64,000 nt of DNA from Oceanobacillus limi (GTDB lineage Bacteria > Bacillota > Bacilli > Bacillales > Amphibacillaceae): positions 1 to 64,000 of the forward strand of contig NZ_FOHE01000007.1 of NCBI RefSeq assembly GCF_900111445.1, in the 5' to 3' direction. The notes beneath the pieces were generated by a model. That model saw only the letters and a program-made list of their open reading frames with translations. It was not told where the DNA came from and did no database searches. The stretch's first letter is position 1. Every line of letters starts with the position of its first letter. Positions 35,421-43,282 of this stretch are shown here, in pieces. The position numbers and the translations under genes were made by a program.

Positions 35421-36002
35421 ATGAAATCTAATGATAAGAATTTTGTCAAACGCCTCCAAAAAGAAAAGGAGGATGCGCTAGAATATATCGTAAATCAGTA
35501 TTTACCTCTTGTTAAAGGAATCTCTTTTAAGATACTTGGACCAATTCAAAATGAAGGTCTTTTAGAAGAATGTATTAACGATATATTTCTCTCTATCTGG
35601 AATAATGCCAAAAAATTCAAAGGTGATACGAGTAATTTTAAATATTGGGTTGCTACTATTGCTAGATTTAAGGCAATTGATTATTATCGTAGAGCAATTA
35701 AAAATAATGAAGTAGAAGCCGACTTTTTAGAATTCCAAGCTGATTTTTCTGTGGAAGAAAAGATTATCCAAGCTGAAAATAAGGAGGAAATTCTAGCATT
35801 AATTAATCGTACCCTAGATCCTGTTGACCAGAAAATTATAGTAATGCGATATTTTCTAGATATGGGATCTGAAGAGATTTCCGAGAAGCTTAATTTAACA
35901 AAATCAGCAGTTGATAGTAGGATTTTTAGAGGTCGTAAAAAGTTGAATAAACAAGCCAAAAACTATTATTTAGGAGGTAGTTTAGGTGAAAGATATCTAT
36001 GA
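35421..36002 (+). CDS. ECF-type sigma factor (third)
   Basis: This encodes 193 residues: region 2 (about 20-95, EECINDIFLSIWNNAKKFKG and FKYWVATIARFKAIDYYRRA) and region 4 (about 125-180, LDPVDQKIIVMRYFLDMGSE, EISEKLNLTKSAVDSRIFRG). Start ATG 35421 after AAGGAG. It overlaps the next gene by 17 bases. It is less similar to the two other ECF factors in this window than they are to each other. It is cargo between spoVR fragments 2 and 3 and reads against them. Confidence 0.9.
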   Translation: MKSNDKNFVKRLQKEKEDALEYIVNQYLPLVKGISFKILGPIQNEGLLEECINDIFLSIWNNAKKFKGDTSNFKYWVATIARFKAIDYYRRAIKNNEVEADFLEFQADFSVEEKIIQAENKEEILALINRTLDPVDQKIIVMRYFLDMGSEEISEKLNLTKSAVDSRIFRGRKKLNKQAKNYYLGGSLGERYL

Positions 36003-37074
36003 ACTATTTAATGATATTGAAGTACATGACAATGATAAAAAAATAGAAGTTTCGGATATTGAAAAGAAAAGAGTGTTTAAACAACTAAGTCATAGAATTG
36101 TAAAAACAAAAAAGCAAAGTAAATGGAAAAGAGCCCTATCAATAGCAATAGTAACATTTGGAGTAATGTTCTCCGCAATGTTCGGTCTTTCCTTTACAGC
36201 TTATGCCGACGATATACCGTTCCTAGGGAATATTTTCAAGTTTTTTAGTAGTGATGGGAATTATGTAGAATATGATAAAAATGCTGAGGAACTGAATTTA
36301 CTTCAAGAAAGTAATGGGATAAAAATAAGTATAAATGATGCCATATTTGACGGGAAAACCCTCTATATTACCTACATGATTGAAACTCATAAAGACTTAG
36401 GTGAAAATCCATGGGTTAACGGGATGCCAGTATTTGGAGATAGTGGAATGAGCAGCAGTCAGAAGATATCAAGAATTGAAGATGGGAAATATATAAGTGT
36501 GATGGAAGTTGACCATCTAAGTTCATTTGAGTTAGATGAAATCAATGTTGACTGGCGCATTGAAAGCATATCGACAGAAGCTAATAATCAAGGTACAGTA
36601 TTTGAAGGAAATTGGGAGTTCCAATTTGATGTAGAAGCAGTTGAAAGACAAAATCTCATGGTAAATGAAACAACAGAAAAAGACGGAATAACATTTACTG
36701 CAGATAATATATCCATAACTCCGATGTCATTTATTTTATCTTACAGTTATACTGCGACTTATGAAATCACTAATAATTGGGATAATGTATTTGTCACGGT
36801 CGAAGTTAAGGATAATTTAGGGAACAGTTATAAGACATTAAATGGACGAGGATTGGGTGATACAAAAATATTAGTTAGCTCAATTGCCACCTTTGATAAA
36901 GTGGACCCAAATGCTAATAAATTAATCTTAACTCCAATCATTGAGCTATCAGATAACGACACGATTGGCTATGATAAAAATGGCAAGCCAATAAAGGCTA
37001 ATTATCGTTCAATAGACAGTGAAGCAGACTATAAAGAAATACAGCTTGAGGAAATTATTGTTGAATTAAAATAA
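35986..37074 (+). CDS. DUF4179-type membrane regulator of the third sigma factor
   Basis: This encodes 362 residues. The GTG start at 35986 follows AGGAGGT. A cytoplasmic N-terminus (1-45) includes KKRVFKQLSHRIVKTKKQSK. One membrane helix (about 47-70, LSIAIVTFGVMFSAMFGLSF) is followed by an extracellular DUF4179 domain (FTAYADDIPFLGNIFKFFSS, then LLQESNGIKISINDAIFDGK) and a C-terminal beta domain (DUF5643-like). This pairing with an ECF sigma gene is standard for the family, taken to be an anti-sigma or co-regulator. The gene is intact, unlike most of its neighbours. Confidence 0.85.
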   Translation: MKDIYELFNDIEVHDNDKKIEVSDIEKKRVFKQLSHRIVKTKKQSKWKRALSIAIVTFGVMFSAMFGLSFTAYADDIPFLGNIFKFFSSDGNYVEYDKNAEELNLLQESNGIKISINDAIFDGKTLYITYMIETHKDLGENPWVNGMPVFGDSGMSSSQKISRIEDGKYISVMEVDHLSSFELDEINVDWRIESISTEANNQGTVFEGNWEFQFDVEAVERQNLMVNETTEKDGITFTADNISITPMSFILSYSYTATYEITNNWDNVFVTVEVKDNLGNSYKTLNGRGLGDTKILVSSIATFDKVDPNANKLILTPIIELSDNDTIGYDKNGKPIKANYRSIDSEADYKEIQLEEIIVELK

Positions 37075-37198
37075 AATAATCTATAATTTCTATATCTACT
37101 ACTGATATTTATGAGAAGTCAGATTAATGGGCTTCCATATCAAGCACTTGTAGAGAAAATTTTCGATTTTCTCTACAAGCTTACTTTTATAATACTTG

Positions 37199-37830
37199 TT
37201 ATAACAACCTCCGATAAACCTTATCCCCATTATACGAATACACAACCTCTTTATCATCCACAACCGTCTCCATATAAACCTTCCGACCCCACAGATGATA
37301 AATATAAGGCAACACATTCTCCAAGTATTTGAGGTCAAGTTCTGTTCCTTCATAAATATGCACTAAATACAACTCACCATTTCGCATATAATCGCCATTT
37401 TCAACAGTTATATACGGAAACCCACCATTGACTCTCATTGAAACGAGTTGGTCTCTAACATTTTCATAGTCCTTATCGGTAATCCGGTATACTCTCCCTG
37501 TTTTTCAAACAAATACATATCCTCTTGTTGCACGAGGTCCTTTGTTAAGTAATTCCTGATAAAAGATATGTCCGACTCGATTTCACGAACTTCAAAAATC
37601 TTTTCCCTTCCAGAACCAGGTTCCACTCCACGTTCTTTCATTTCTTCCGTTGGGTTATTGTACCGTTCTTCGATATCTTCAAATATCTTCAGTCCGAGCT
37701 AATAGGGATTTATTTGTTGCTTGGACGGCTGCACGACACTTGCATTCAATTTTGCAAACTCCACCGTTTCTTCTGAAGTCAAGTCCATTTCCCGAAGAAT
37801 CCGTTGATGCCAAAAACTCGCCCAGCCTTC
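37199..37830 (-). pseudogene. spoVR 3' fragment 3
   Basis: This segment starts at the same GAAGGCTGGG point as fragment 2 and runs through the stop codon (YRRLL then TTATAA region). It is disrupted three ways: a TAG where full SpoVR has Tyr in NPYYLGLK (about 37700), a one-base loss in GEYYR near 37490, and the absence of any start. Behind the stop is a different strong hairpin (37149-37184, GCTTGTAGAGAAAAT arm), so its terminator was exchanged or is cargo-derived. Confidence 0.9.
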
Positions 37831-37846
37831 GTATCGTATAGGTGTT
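37831..37846 (-). repeat. Junction motif AACACCTATACGATAC (copy 2)
   Basis: This precedes fragment 3 exactly as in fragments 2 and 4. The frame through the motif reads [12 protein letters not shown], so a protein could in principle run across it. Confidence 0.8.
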
Positions 37847-38313
37847 TTTCTTTAACTATTCCAATCCATTGGACGAATTTTAGTGTATCCAAAACCCCGG
37901 TTTAAAGGAATAAAGGGTATTGCACTAACAACATTTTTATAGTATCAAAACATTCTTGTTAAAAGAGGATACTGTCATATCATCCTCCAATCATATTTTC
38001 AGTAATAGGGGCGGAATTGAATTTATTTCGATTCGTTACCAAGATTTTATGAGTATAGGGAAGTTAGTAATGAATAAGTGGTACAAGCCATCAAATCACA
38101 TTTTAAAAAGAAAATAATTACTACTAAGTTTGATCTTAAAATTCTTTAAACAAATACACACAACTGGTTTTATCATACTACACATATTGAAAGAGAATGT
38201 GCAGATTAGATCATAGAGATTTAAAAATCATCCCCACACTTTATATATTGTGGGGATGATTTGGGTTTAAGGTCTAATGATAATTAACTTTGTATAATTA
38301 ATCAAATATTAAA
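37847..38313. other. Region between fragment 3 and the immunity-like gene
   Basis: About 380 bases of AT-rich DNA show no ORF with a ribosome binding site. At 38225-38262 lies a 14-bp perfect hairpin (AAATCATCCCCACA / TGTGGGGATGATTT) with a T-run on the minus strand, the terminator of the immunity-like gene. Confidence 0.6.
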
Positions 38314-38775
38314 TCAGAATGTTCTTTTTGTATCTATATGCTTTACATTAGTAAAGTTACATTTTATACACTTCTCTAAAAAGTTAGTCAATATTGAACT
38401 ATCTTTGGATAATACTATAATCTCTTCAGAATCCACCACACAAACTAACAAATCACATGAAGAGTTTACAAACTCTAACATAGACTTAATTGATTTATTT
38501 TCTCCATCTTTATCAAAATAGCAAGAGAACGTTCCAATAATAGGTAAATAATTTGCCAAAGTAACAAACTCTTTCATTTGTGTATTAGTTAGAACTTGAA
38601 GTTAATCAAGCTGTTTCAACCTATCATTAATTTTAGTGTCAACTTCCTCAAATAATAATTCAAATTGAGTACCTTTGATCCATGATGAATCTACTTCTAA
38701 AATGTCTCCCAATAATCTATCAAATATTTTATTATAAGATATTGGTACATTAAAAGAAATGCCTATTTTACTCAC
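38314..38775 (-). pseudogene. Immunity-like gene (DUF2691-like) with in-frame stop
   Basis: A GTG at 38775 follows GGAGGT and opens SKIGISFNVPISYNKIFDRL. The frame ends at a TAA (38602-38604, after NDRLKQLD). It then continues in the same frame as LQVLTNTQMKEFVTLANYLP to 38314, about 153 codons in all. The start and total length fit DUF2691-type Bacillus proteins, small soluble proteins often seen beside toxin genes. One nonsense mutation separates the halves, so it is probably inactive, unless the 87-residue second half is made on its own from ATG 38577. It lies 15 bases after the toxin fragment. Confidence 0.65.
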
Positions 38776-38790
38776 TACAGTACCTCCAAT

Positions 38791-39085
38791 TTATGGGGCT
38801 AGTCTTGTTGGAGTATTTCCACTCCAACTCCAGGAATGTCTATGAGGAAACACGTGTCCTACTCCTCCGTGAAAATAATCAATATCCATATCCGCTTTCC
38901 CATCTCTATTATAATACCTTCTTTGTTTTACTTTTCCATCAACTATTAAGTCTTTTGAAGAATATGCTGCATCCTTAGTTGGAAGTGAAGAACCACTACT
39001 TCTAGAATGTTTAGTAGTTTTTCCACCATTTGTTACAGCTTTACTATACGAATGATAAACTGTACATTCATAAAAGAAAAGTATC
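38791..39085 (-). pseudogene. Polymorphic-toxin C-terminal fragment
   Basis: On the minus strand, a frame without a start codon reads YHSYSKAVTNGGKTTKHSRS, then SSKDLIVDGKVKQRRYYNRD and IDYFHGGVGHVFPHRHSWSW, ending at 38791. The RRYY...D.D..H......PHRH pattern is that of a toxin tip domain found at the C-termini of secreted polymorphic toxins in Firmicutes. No delivery (LXG or similar) domain remains upstream; the frame is closed by a TGA near 39090. It is followed directly by the immunity-like gene, so it looks like a displaced toxin/immunity cassette. Confidence 0.65.
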
Positions 39086-39208
39086 TCTTTTCAACGTGTT
39101 CGGTTGATGGGGAGTAAAACACTAAAAACACTCTAAAATAATAACAACACAACTAACATATACTTTAACAGTAAATATAAAAGCATCACTTTGTACCCAA
39201 CTGTAACT

Positions 39209-39641
39209 TTTCTACTGTAATATATGGAAAAACTCCATTTACCCTCATCGAAACTAACTGATCCCTAACATTTTCATAATCCTTATCGGTAATCCGGTAA
39301 TACTCACCTTGTTTTTCAAAAAGGTACATATCTTCTTGTTTTACTAGGTCTTTGGTTAAGTAGTTGCGGATAAAGGAAATATCTGATTCTATTTCACGTA
39401 CTTCAAAGATTTTCTCTCTTCCTTTTCCATGCTCCACACCGCGTTCTTTTATTTCATCGGTAGGGTTGTTATAACGTTCTTCAATGTCTTCAAAGATCTT
39501 TAGTCCAAGATAATAGGGGTTTATTTGCTGTTTGGATGGCGCAACAACGCTTACATTCAATTTAGCAAACTCCACCGTTTCTTCTGATGTTAGGTCCATT
39601 TCCCGAAGAATCAGTTGATGCCAGTACGCAGCCCAGACTTC
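39209..39641 (-). pseudogene. spoVR 3' fragment 4 (3' truncated)
   Basis: This starts at the common junction (GAAGTCTGGG here) and is open through [20 protein letters not shown] to [10 protein letters not shown], where homology ends near 39209; the last ~65 codons are missing. The reading frame itself is intact, ending EKLQLGTK. Differences from full SpoVR are mostly conservative (ASVVQ to VSVVA, GTGREK to GKGREK), so it is an older or imported copy. Its break matches the left end of fragment 1 to within about seven bases. Confidence 0.88.
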
Positions 39642-39657
39642 ATATCGTATAGGTGTT
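39642..39657 (-). repeat. Junction motif AACACCTATACGATAT (copy 3)
   Basis: Third copy of the motif, immediately before fragment 4. It lies 30 bases beyond the terminator hairpin of the protease gene. Confidence 0.8.
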
Positions 39658-39686
39658 ATTTTATCAGTATAAAATCATATAAAAAT

Positions 39687-39722
39687 AAAACACCTAAGAT
39701 AATAACTTATCTAGGTGTGTTT
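39687..39722 (-). terminator. Terminator of the MKW/protease pair
   Basis: AAAACACCTAAGAT pairs with ATCTAGGTGTGTTT (imperfect) and has TTTTATTTTTA after it on the minus strand. It begins at the protease stop codon. Confidence 0.75.
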
Positions 39723-40113
39723 AATTATTCTTATAGTTTACTTTAAGTGACTTGAAGTCAATGTTCATTCCCGTTTTCAGCATAAAATCCAACCCTACTA
39801 AACCATCAAAACCATACATCTCTTGTACCATTCCTAATTGTAAATTAAAATCATCCAACCTTTGATGATCAATACTCAAACCATTTACTTTTTGCTCTAT
39901 ACAGACTTCACCTTTTCCGCCTACGCCATACATTCTCCTCGGTCTACCGTGAGAAAAGTCAATAATTAAGCCTATCTTAGCCATCATATCCGTATCAAAA
40001 ATTGTAACTGCACAACCAGTATCAATTAATACATTATTAAAAATCATACTTTTCTTTCCATAATCTATTCTTAACTCAGCTATTGGCAACCCCTTCTCTA
40101 CCCTTATCTTCAT
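39721..40113 (-). CDS. Retropepsin-like aspartyl protease
   Basis: This encodes 130 residues. The catalytic motif is D31-T-G33 in NVLIDTGCAVTIF, and the partner hydrophobic-Gly motif is FDGLVGLDFML (about 99-109); this is a single-domain retropepsin fold that would act as a dimer. No signal or membrane helix is present, so it is probably cytoplasmic. The start ATG 40113 overlaps the stop of the MKW protein by four bases, so translation is coupled and the two should work together. Substrate unknown; the MKW protein is the obvious candidate partner. Similar pairs occur in Firmicutes. Confidence 0.82.
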   Translation of the reverse strand: MKIRVEKGLPIAELRIDYGKKSMIFNNVLIDTGCAVTIFDTDMMAKIGLIIDFSHGRPRRMYGVGGKGEVCIEQKVNGLSIDHQRLDDFNLQLGMVQEMYGFDGLVGLDFMLKTGMNIDFKSLKVNYKNN

Positions 40114-40370
40114 GTTCTTCCCCTTATACCAGCAAAAAACTGTTCAATTACTTCAGCATTGTCCTTTGATGTATGAAAGATATACAGTTCTTTTTCAGGG
40201 TTTTGTTTATGGATCTTTTTATACTCTTGCCAAGCCTCCATATTATCGTGAAACTCTGATACAACAGCCATTTCATTGACTGTTCTAACATTGTGATCCA
40301 ATGATGTCTCTAAAGCTTCTACTAGTACAATCTGGTTTGGAAAAGTATTTCGTACTTCAGACCACTTCAT
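40110..40370 (-). CDS. Small MKW.EVR-family protein (copy 2)
   Basis: This encodes 86 residues starting MKWSEVRNTFPNQIVLVEAL, homologous to the protein at 31643. It is soluble and mixed alpha/beta, with a highly charged middle (YKKIHKQNPEKELY). Start ATG 40370 with GGAGGT upstream. It is followed by, and overlaps, the retropepsin-like gene, so it is a candidate substrate, inhibitor or adaptor. The promoter region (TTTGATATAATATAGTTAA near 40395-40415) has a similar counterpart at about 31590-31610. Confidence 0.78.
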   Translation of the reverse strand: MKWSEVRNTFPNQIVLVEALETSLDHNVRTVNEMAVVSEFHDNMEAWQEYKKIHKQNPEKELYIFHTSKDNAEVIEQFFAGIRGRT

Positions 40371-40494
40371 AACAGCACCTCCATCATTGATTTAACTATA
40401 TTATATCAAATTAATTATGGTAAAAGTTAGATATTTAATGTTTGTTTTATTTGATTAGGAGTCACCGCTCGTTACATTAGTGATTAAAAAATAG

Positions 40495-40518
40495 AGCTTA
40501 TATTATAATAAGCTCTGA
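40495..40518 (-). terminator. spoVR terminator
   Basis: AGAGCTTAT pairs with ATAAGCTCT and is followed by ATTTTTTA on the minus strand. Related hairpins stand behind fragments 1 and 2. Confidence 0.8.
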
Positions 40519-40541
40519 ATATCAATTTTAGAGTTATTGTC

Positions 40542-41948
40542 TTACAACAACCTCCGATAAACCTTATCCCCATTAAACGAATACACAACCTCTTTATCAT
40601 CAACAACTGTCTCCATATAAACCTTCCGCCCCCATAGCTGGTAAATATAAGGCAACACATTCTCTAGATATTTCAAATCAAGCTCCGTTCCCTCATAACT
40701 GTGCTCCAAATACAGCTCACCATTCCGCATATAATCACCATTCTCTACCGTGATATACGGAAACCCACCATTCACGCGCATCGATACAAGCTGGTCTCTG
40801 ACATTTTGATAGTCTTTATCGGTAACACGATAATACTCCCCTTGCTTTTCAAACAGGTACATATCCTCCTGTTTCACGAGGTCTTTCGTTAAATAATTTC
40901 GGATAAAAGATATGTCGGATTCGATTTCACGAACTTCAAATATCTTTTCCCTTCCAGTTCCAGGTTCTACACCTCGTTCTTTCATTTCATCCGTTGGGTT
41001 ATTGTACCGTTCTTCGATATCTTCAAATATCTTCAGTCCGAGATAATAGGGATTTATTTGCTGTTTGGATGGTTGCACGACACTTGCATTCAATTTTGCA
41101 AACTCCACCGTTTCTTCTGAGGTTAGATCCATTTCTCGGAGAATCAGTTGGTGCCAATAAGAAGCCCAGCCTTCGTTCATGATTTTCGTTTCTAGCTGTG
41201 GCCAAAAGTAAAGCATTTCTTCTCGCATCATCGTTAAAATATCTCGCTGCCAGTCTTCCAGCTCACGACTGTATTCTTGAATGAAGAGTAATAGATCTTT
41301 TTCTGGTTTAGGTGGAAACTTTTTGCGAACCTTTGCCTTTGGTAGCTTTTCAGATTTCACCTTATCTAAATCCCATAAGTCGTCATATGGAGACTTGGCT
41401 ACTGGCTTATCCTTACTCTCCTCCTCGGTTTCATAAGAAGGTAATTTAGACCGCACAATTGATGGATCGATATGCTCTTGAATGGATAATACAGCATCGA
41501 GAAATTTTTCAACTTCCTCTTTCCCGTGAATCATCTCATAGTTGGCTATCCTTTCAGCAGTAGCTGTCATGCTTTCTACCATATCTCTTCTCGTATTCGT
41601 AAATCGGATATTATTTTTAAAGAAATCACAATGCGCTAATACATGTGCAATGATGAGTTTATTTTGAATTAGGCTATTTGATTCTAGTAGAAATGCATAG
41701 CATGGATCTGAGTTAATCACTAGCTCATAGATTTGGCTTAAGCCTAAGTCATACTGAAGTTTCATTTTATGAAATTGCTTCCCAAAGCTCCAATGAGAAA
41801 AACGTGTCGGCATTCCGTATGCGCCAAATGTATAAATAATATCAGCAGGACATATTTCGTAACGCATTGGATAAAAATCCAAACCAAATTCAGATGCAAT
41901 TTCAGTAATTTCGTCAATTGCCCTAGTAAGTTCCTTTGATTCCTTCAA
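40542..41948 (-). CDS. spoVR: Stage V sporulation protein R (SpoVR)
   Basis: This encodes 468 residues, the family's usual length; in B. subtilis it is needed for normal spore cortex. The N-terminal half carries [20 protein letters not shown] and [20 protein letters not shown]. The middle has [19 protein letters not shown] (about 258-276), and the conserved C-terminal domain ends [21 protein letters not shown] start at TTG 41948, seven bases after GGAGGG; the TTG at 41963 overlaps that site. SpoVR, YhbH and PrkA usually work together (YcgB, YeaH, YeaG in E. coli), and here all three lie within 9 kb. This is the only complete copy of five. Confidence 0.95.
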   Translation of the reverse strand: MKESKELTRAIDEITEIASEFGLDFYPMRYEICPADIIYTFGAYGMPTRFSHWSFGKQFHKMKLQYDLGLSQIYELVINSDPCYAFLLESNSLIQNKLIIAHVLAHCDFFKNNIRFTNTRRDMVESMTATAERIANYEMIHGKEEVEKFLDAVLSIQEHIDPSIVRSKLPSYETEEESKDKPVAKSPYDDLWDLDKVKSEKLPKAKVRKKFPPKPEKDLLLFIQEYSRELEDWQRDILTMMREEMLYFWPQLETKIMNEGWASYWHQLILREMDLTSEETVEFAKLNASVVQPSKQQINPYYLGLKIFEDIEERYNNPTDEMKERGVEPGTGREKIFEVREIESDISFIRNYLTKDLVKQEDMYLFEKQGEYYRVTDKDYQNVRDQLVSMRVNGGFPYITVENGDYMRNGELYLEHSYEGTELDLKYLENVLPYIYQLWGRKVYMETVVDDKEVVYSFNGDKVYRRLL

Positions 41949-42061
41949 GGTGGATCCCTCCAAGTTTCCTTTTTATAGCTTATGAATGAAAGTAGAAATG
42001 ATGAACAAGAAAAAGTACGGATACTTCTAATTTGAGATACATATAATGAACCGAAATAAAC

Positions 42062-42105
42062 AAATCGTAATCATTACTATTTACAAACCGTAATCATTAC
42101 GATAT
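42062..42105. promoter_or_regulatory. Two tandem Zur boxes
   Basis: AAATCGTAATCATTACTATT and AAACCGTAATCATTACGATA match the Bacillus Zur operator (TCGTAATNATTACGA). They are 23 bases apart, about two helical turns, between spoVR and znuA. Zinc-loaded Zur would repress the zinc lipoprotein gene. Confidence 0.85.
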
Positions 42106-42139
42106 AATTCGAATTATGAAATCAAAAGGAGCGATAAAA

Positions 42140-43252
42140 TTGAACAAAAAATACCTAGCAGCTTTGTTTGGAATTATGATTATTCCTTTCATATTAGGTG
42201 CATGCAACAATACTTCGAGTTCTAATCAAGAAGATTCTGTAACTGATGACCCGTTAAAAATTTATACAACACTATATCCACTTGAAGACTTCGTCAATAA
42301 AATTGGAGGCGACTATGTAGAGGTAGAGAGCATTATTCCTCCAGGATCCGATAGCCATACATATGAGCCGACATCAAAAGAAATGGTTGAAATCGCCAAA
42401 GCAGATGCATTCATATTTAATGGCTTAGGAATGGAAACATATGCGGAAAAAATTTCCTCTGCATTAGAGGATGAAGATGTCATGATTGTTGAAGCTACTG
42501 TTGATATTGAAACAATTGAACATCACCACGAGCATGGTCATGAAGAAGACGAGGCACATGATCACGTGGATGAGAGCGAATCCAGCGACGAAGATCATGA
42601 TCATAATCACGAGAGTGAGAGCGAATCTAATGACGAAGAGCATGATCATAACCACGAAGATGAAAGTGAGTCTAGCAACGAAGATCATGAAGAGGAAAGC
42701 CAAGATGAACATCATGAACATGAACACGGGGACCTAGACCCTCATATATGGTTAGATCCGCACCGAGCAGTTAAACTGGCAGAAAATATCAAAAATGCAC
42801 TTGTAGAGCTTAACCCTGAAGCATCCGATATTTTCGAACAAAACTATGAAACATTGAAAGCTGATTTAGAAGAACTAGACCATGATTTTCATAGCTTAGT
42901 AGAAACTAAAGAAAATCCAGAAATGGTTGTATCCCACGCTGCCTATGGTTACTGGGAAGAATCTTATGGAATTACGCAAATTCCTATTTCCGGTATTTCC
43001 TCTAGTGATGAACCATCACAAAAAGATCTTATTGAAATAATTGATTTAGCTACTGAAAAGGAAATTAAATATATCGTTTTTGAACAGAATGTTACACCAA
43101 AGGTTGCTGAGGTTATCCGCGAGGAGATTCATGCAGAGGCTATCTCATTACACAATCTTTCCGTATTAACAGATGAAGATATCGAAAATGGCGAAGACTA
43201 TTTTAGCTTAATGGAAAAAAATTTAGAAGTTCTAGATCAAGTACTACGATAA
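42140..43252 (+). CDS. znuA: Zinc ABC transporter substrate-binding lipoprotein (ZnuA/AdcA)
   Basis: This encodes 370 residues. The lipoprotein signal ends in LGAC (Cys about 22). The cluster A-I fold shows TTLYPLEDFVNKIGG, PPGSDSHTYEPTSKEM and DPHIWLDPHRAVKLAENIKN. Between them lies a long His/Asp/Glu/Ser linker (about 132-200) with three imperfect repeats containing DHDHNHE, which probably collects Zn2+. The TTG start at 42140 follows AAAGGAG; the ATG at 42116 lies inside the leader. Two Zur boxes precede it. The ATPase and permease genes are not adjacent, so it must share or depend on a distant znuBC. Confidence 0.93.
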   Translation: MNKKYLAALFGIMIIPFILGACNNTSSSNQEDSVTDDPLKIYTTLYPLEDFVNKIGGDYVEVESIIPPGSDSHTYEPTSKEMVEIAKADAFIFNGLGMETYAEKISSALEDEDVMIVEATVDIETIEHHHEHGHEEDEAHDHVDESESSDEDHDHNHESESESNDEEHDHNHEDESESSNEDHEEESQDEHHEHEHGDLDPHIWLDPHRAVKLAENIKNALVELNPEASDIFEQNYETLKADLEELDHDFHSLVETKENPEMVVSHAAYGYWEESYGITQIPISGISSSDEPSQKDLIEIIDLATEKEIKYIVFEQNVTPKVAEVIREEIHAEAISLHNLSVLTDEDIENGEDYFSLMEKNLEVLDQVLR

Positions 43253-43279
43253 AAAAAGGCCGAGACTTTCGGCCTTTTT
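43251..43279. terminator. Bidirectional terminator
   Basis: AAAAAGGCCGA pairs with TCGGCCTTTTT between convergent znuA and htpG. Confidence 0.85.
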
Positions 43280-43282
43280 CCT

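Noticed and set aside
34653-39641. Reading the spoVR fragments as separate functional short SpoVR proteins
   Set aside because: Fragments 2 and 3 carry frameshifts and stops, fragment 1 has only 62 codons, and none has a ribosome binding site. Only fragment 4 is open.
42464-42737. Met/Ile/Val-rich open frames opposite znuA
   Set aside because: Shadows of the His/Asp-rich linker codons; no ribosome binding sites.
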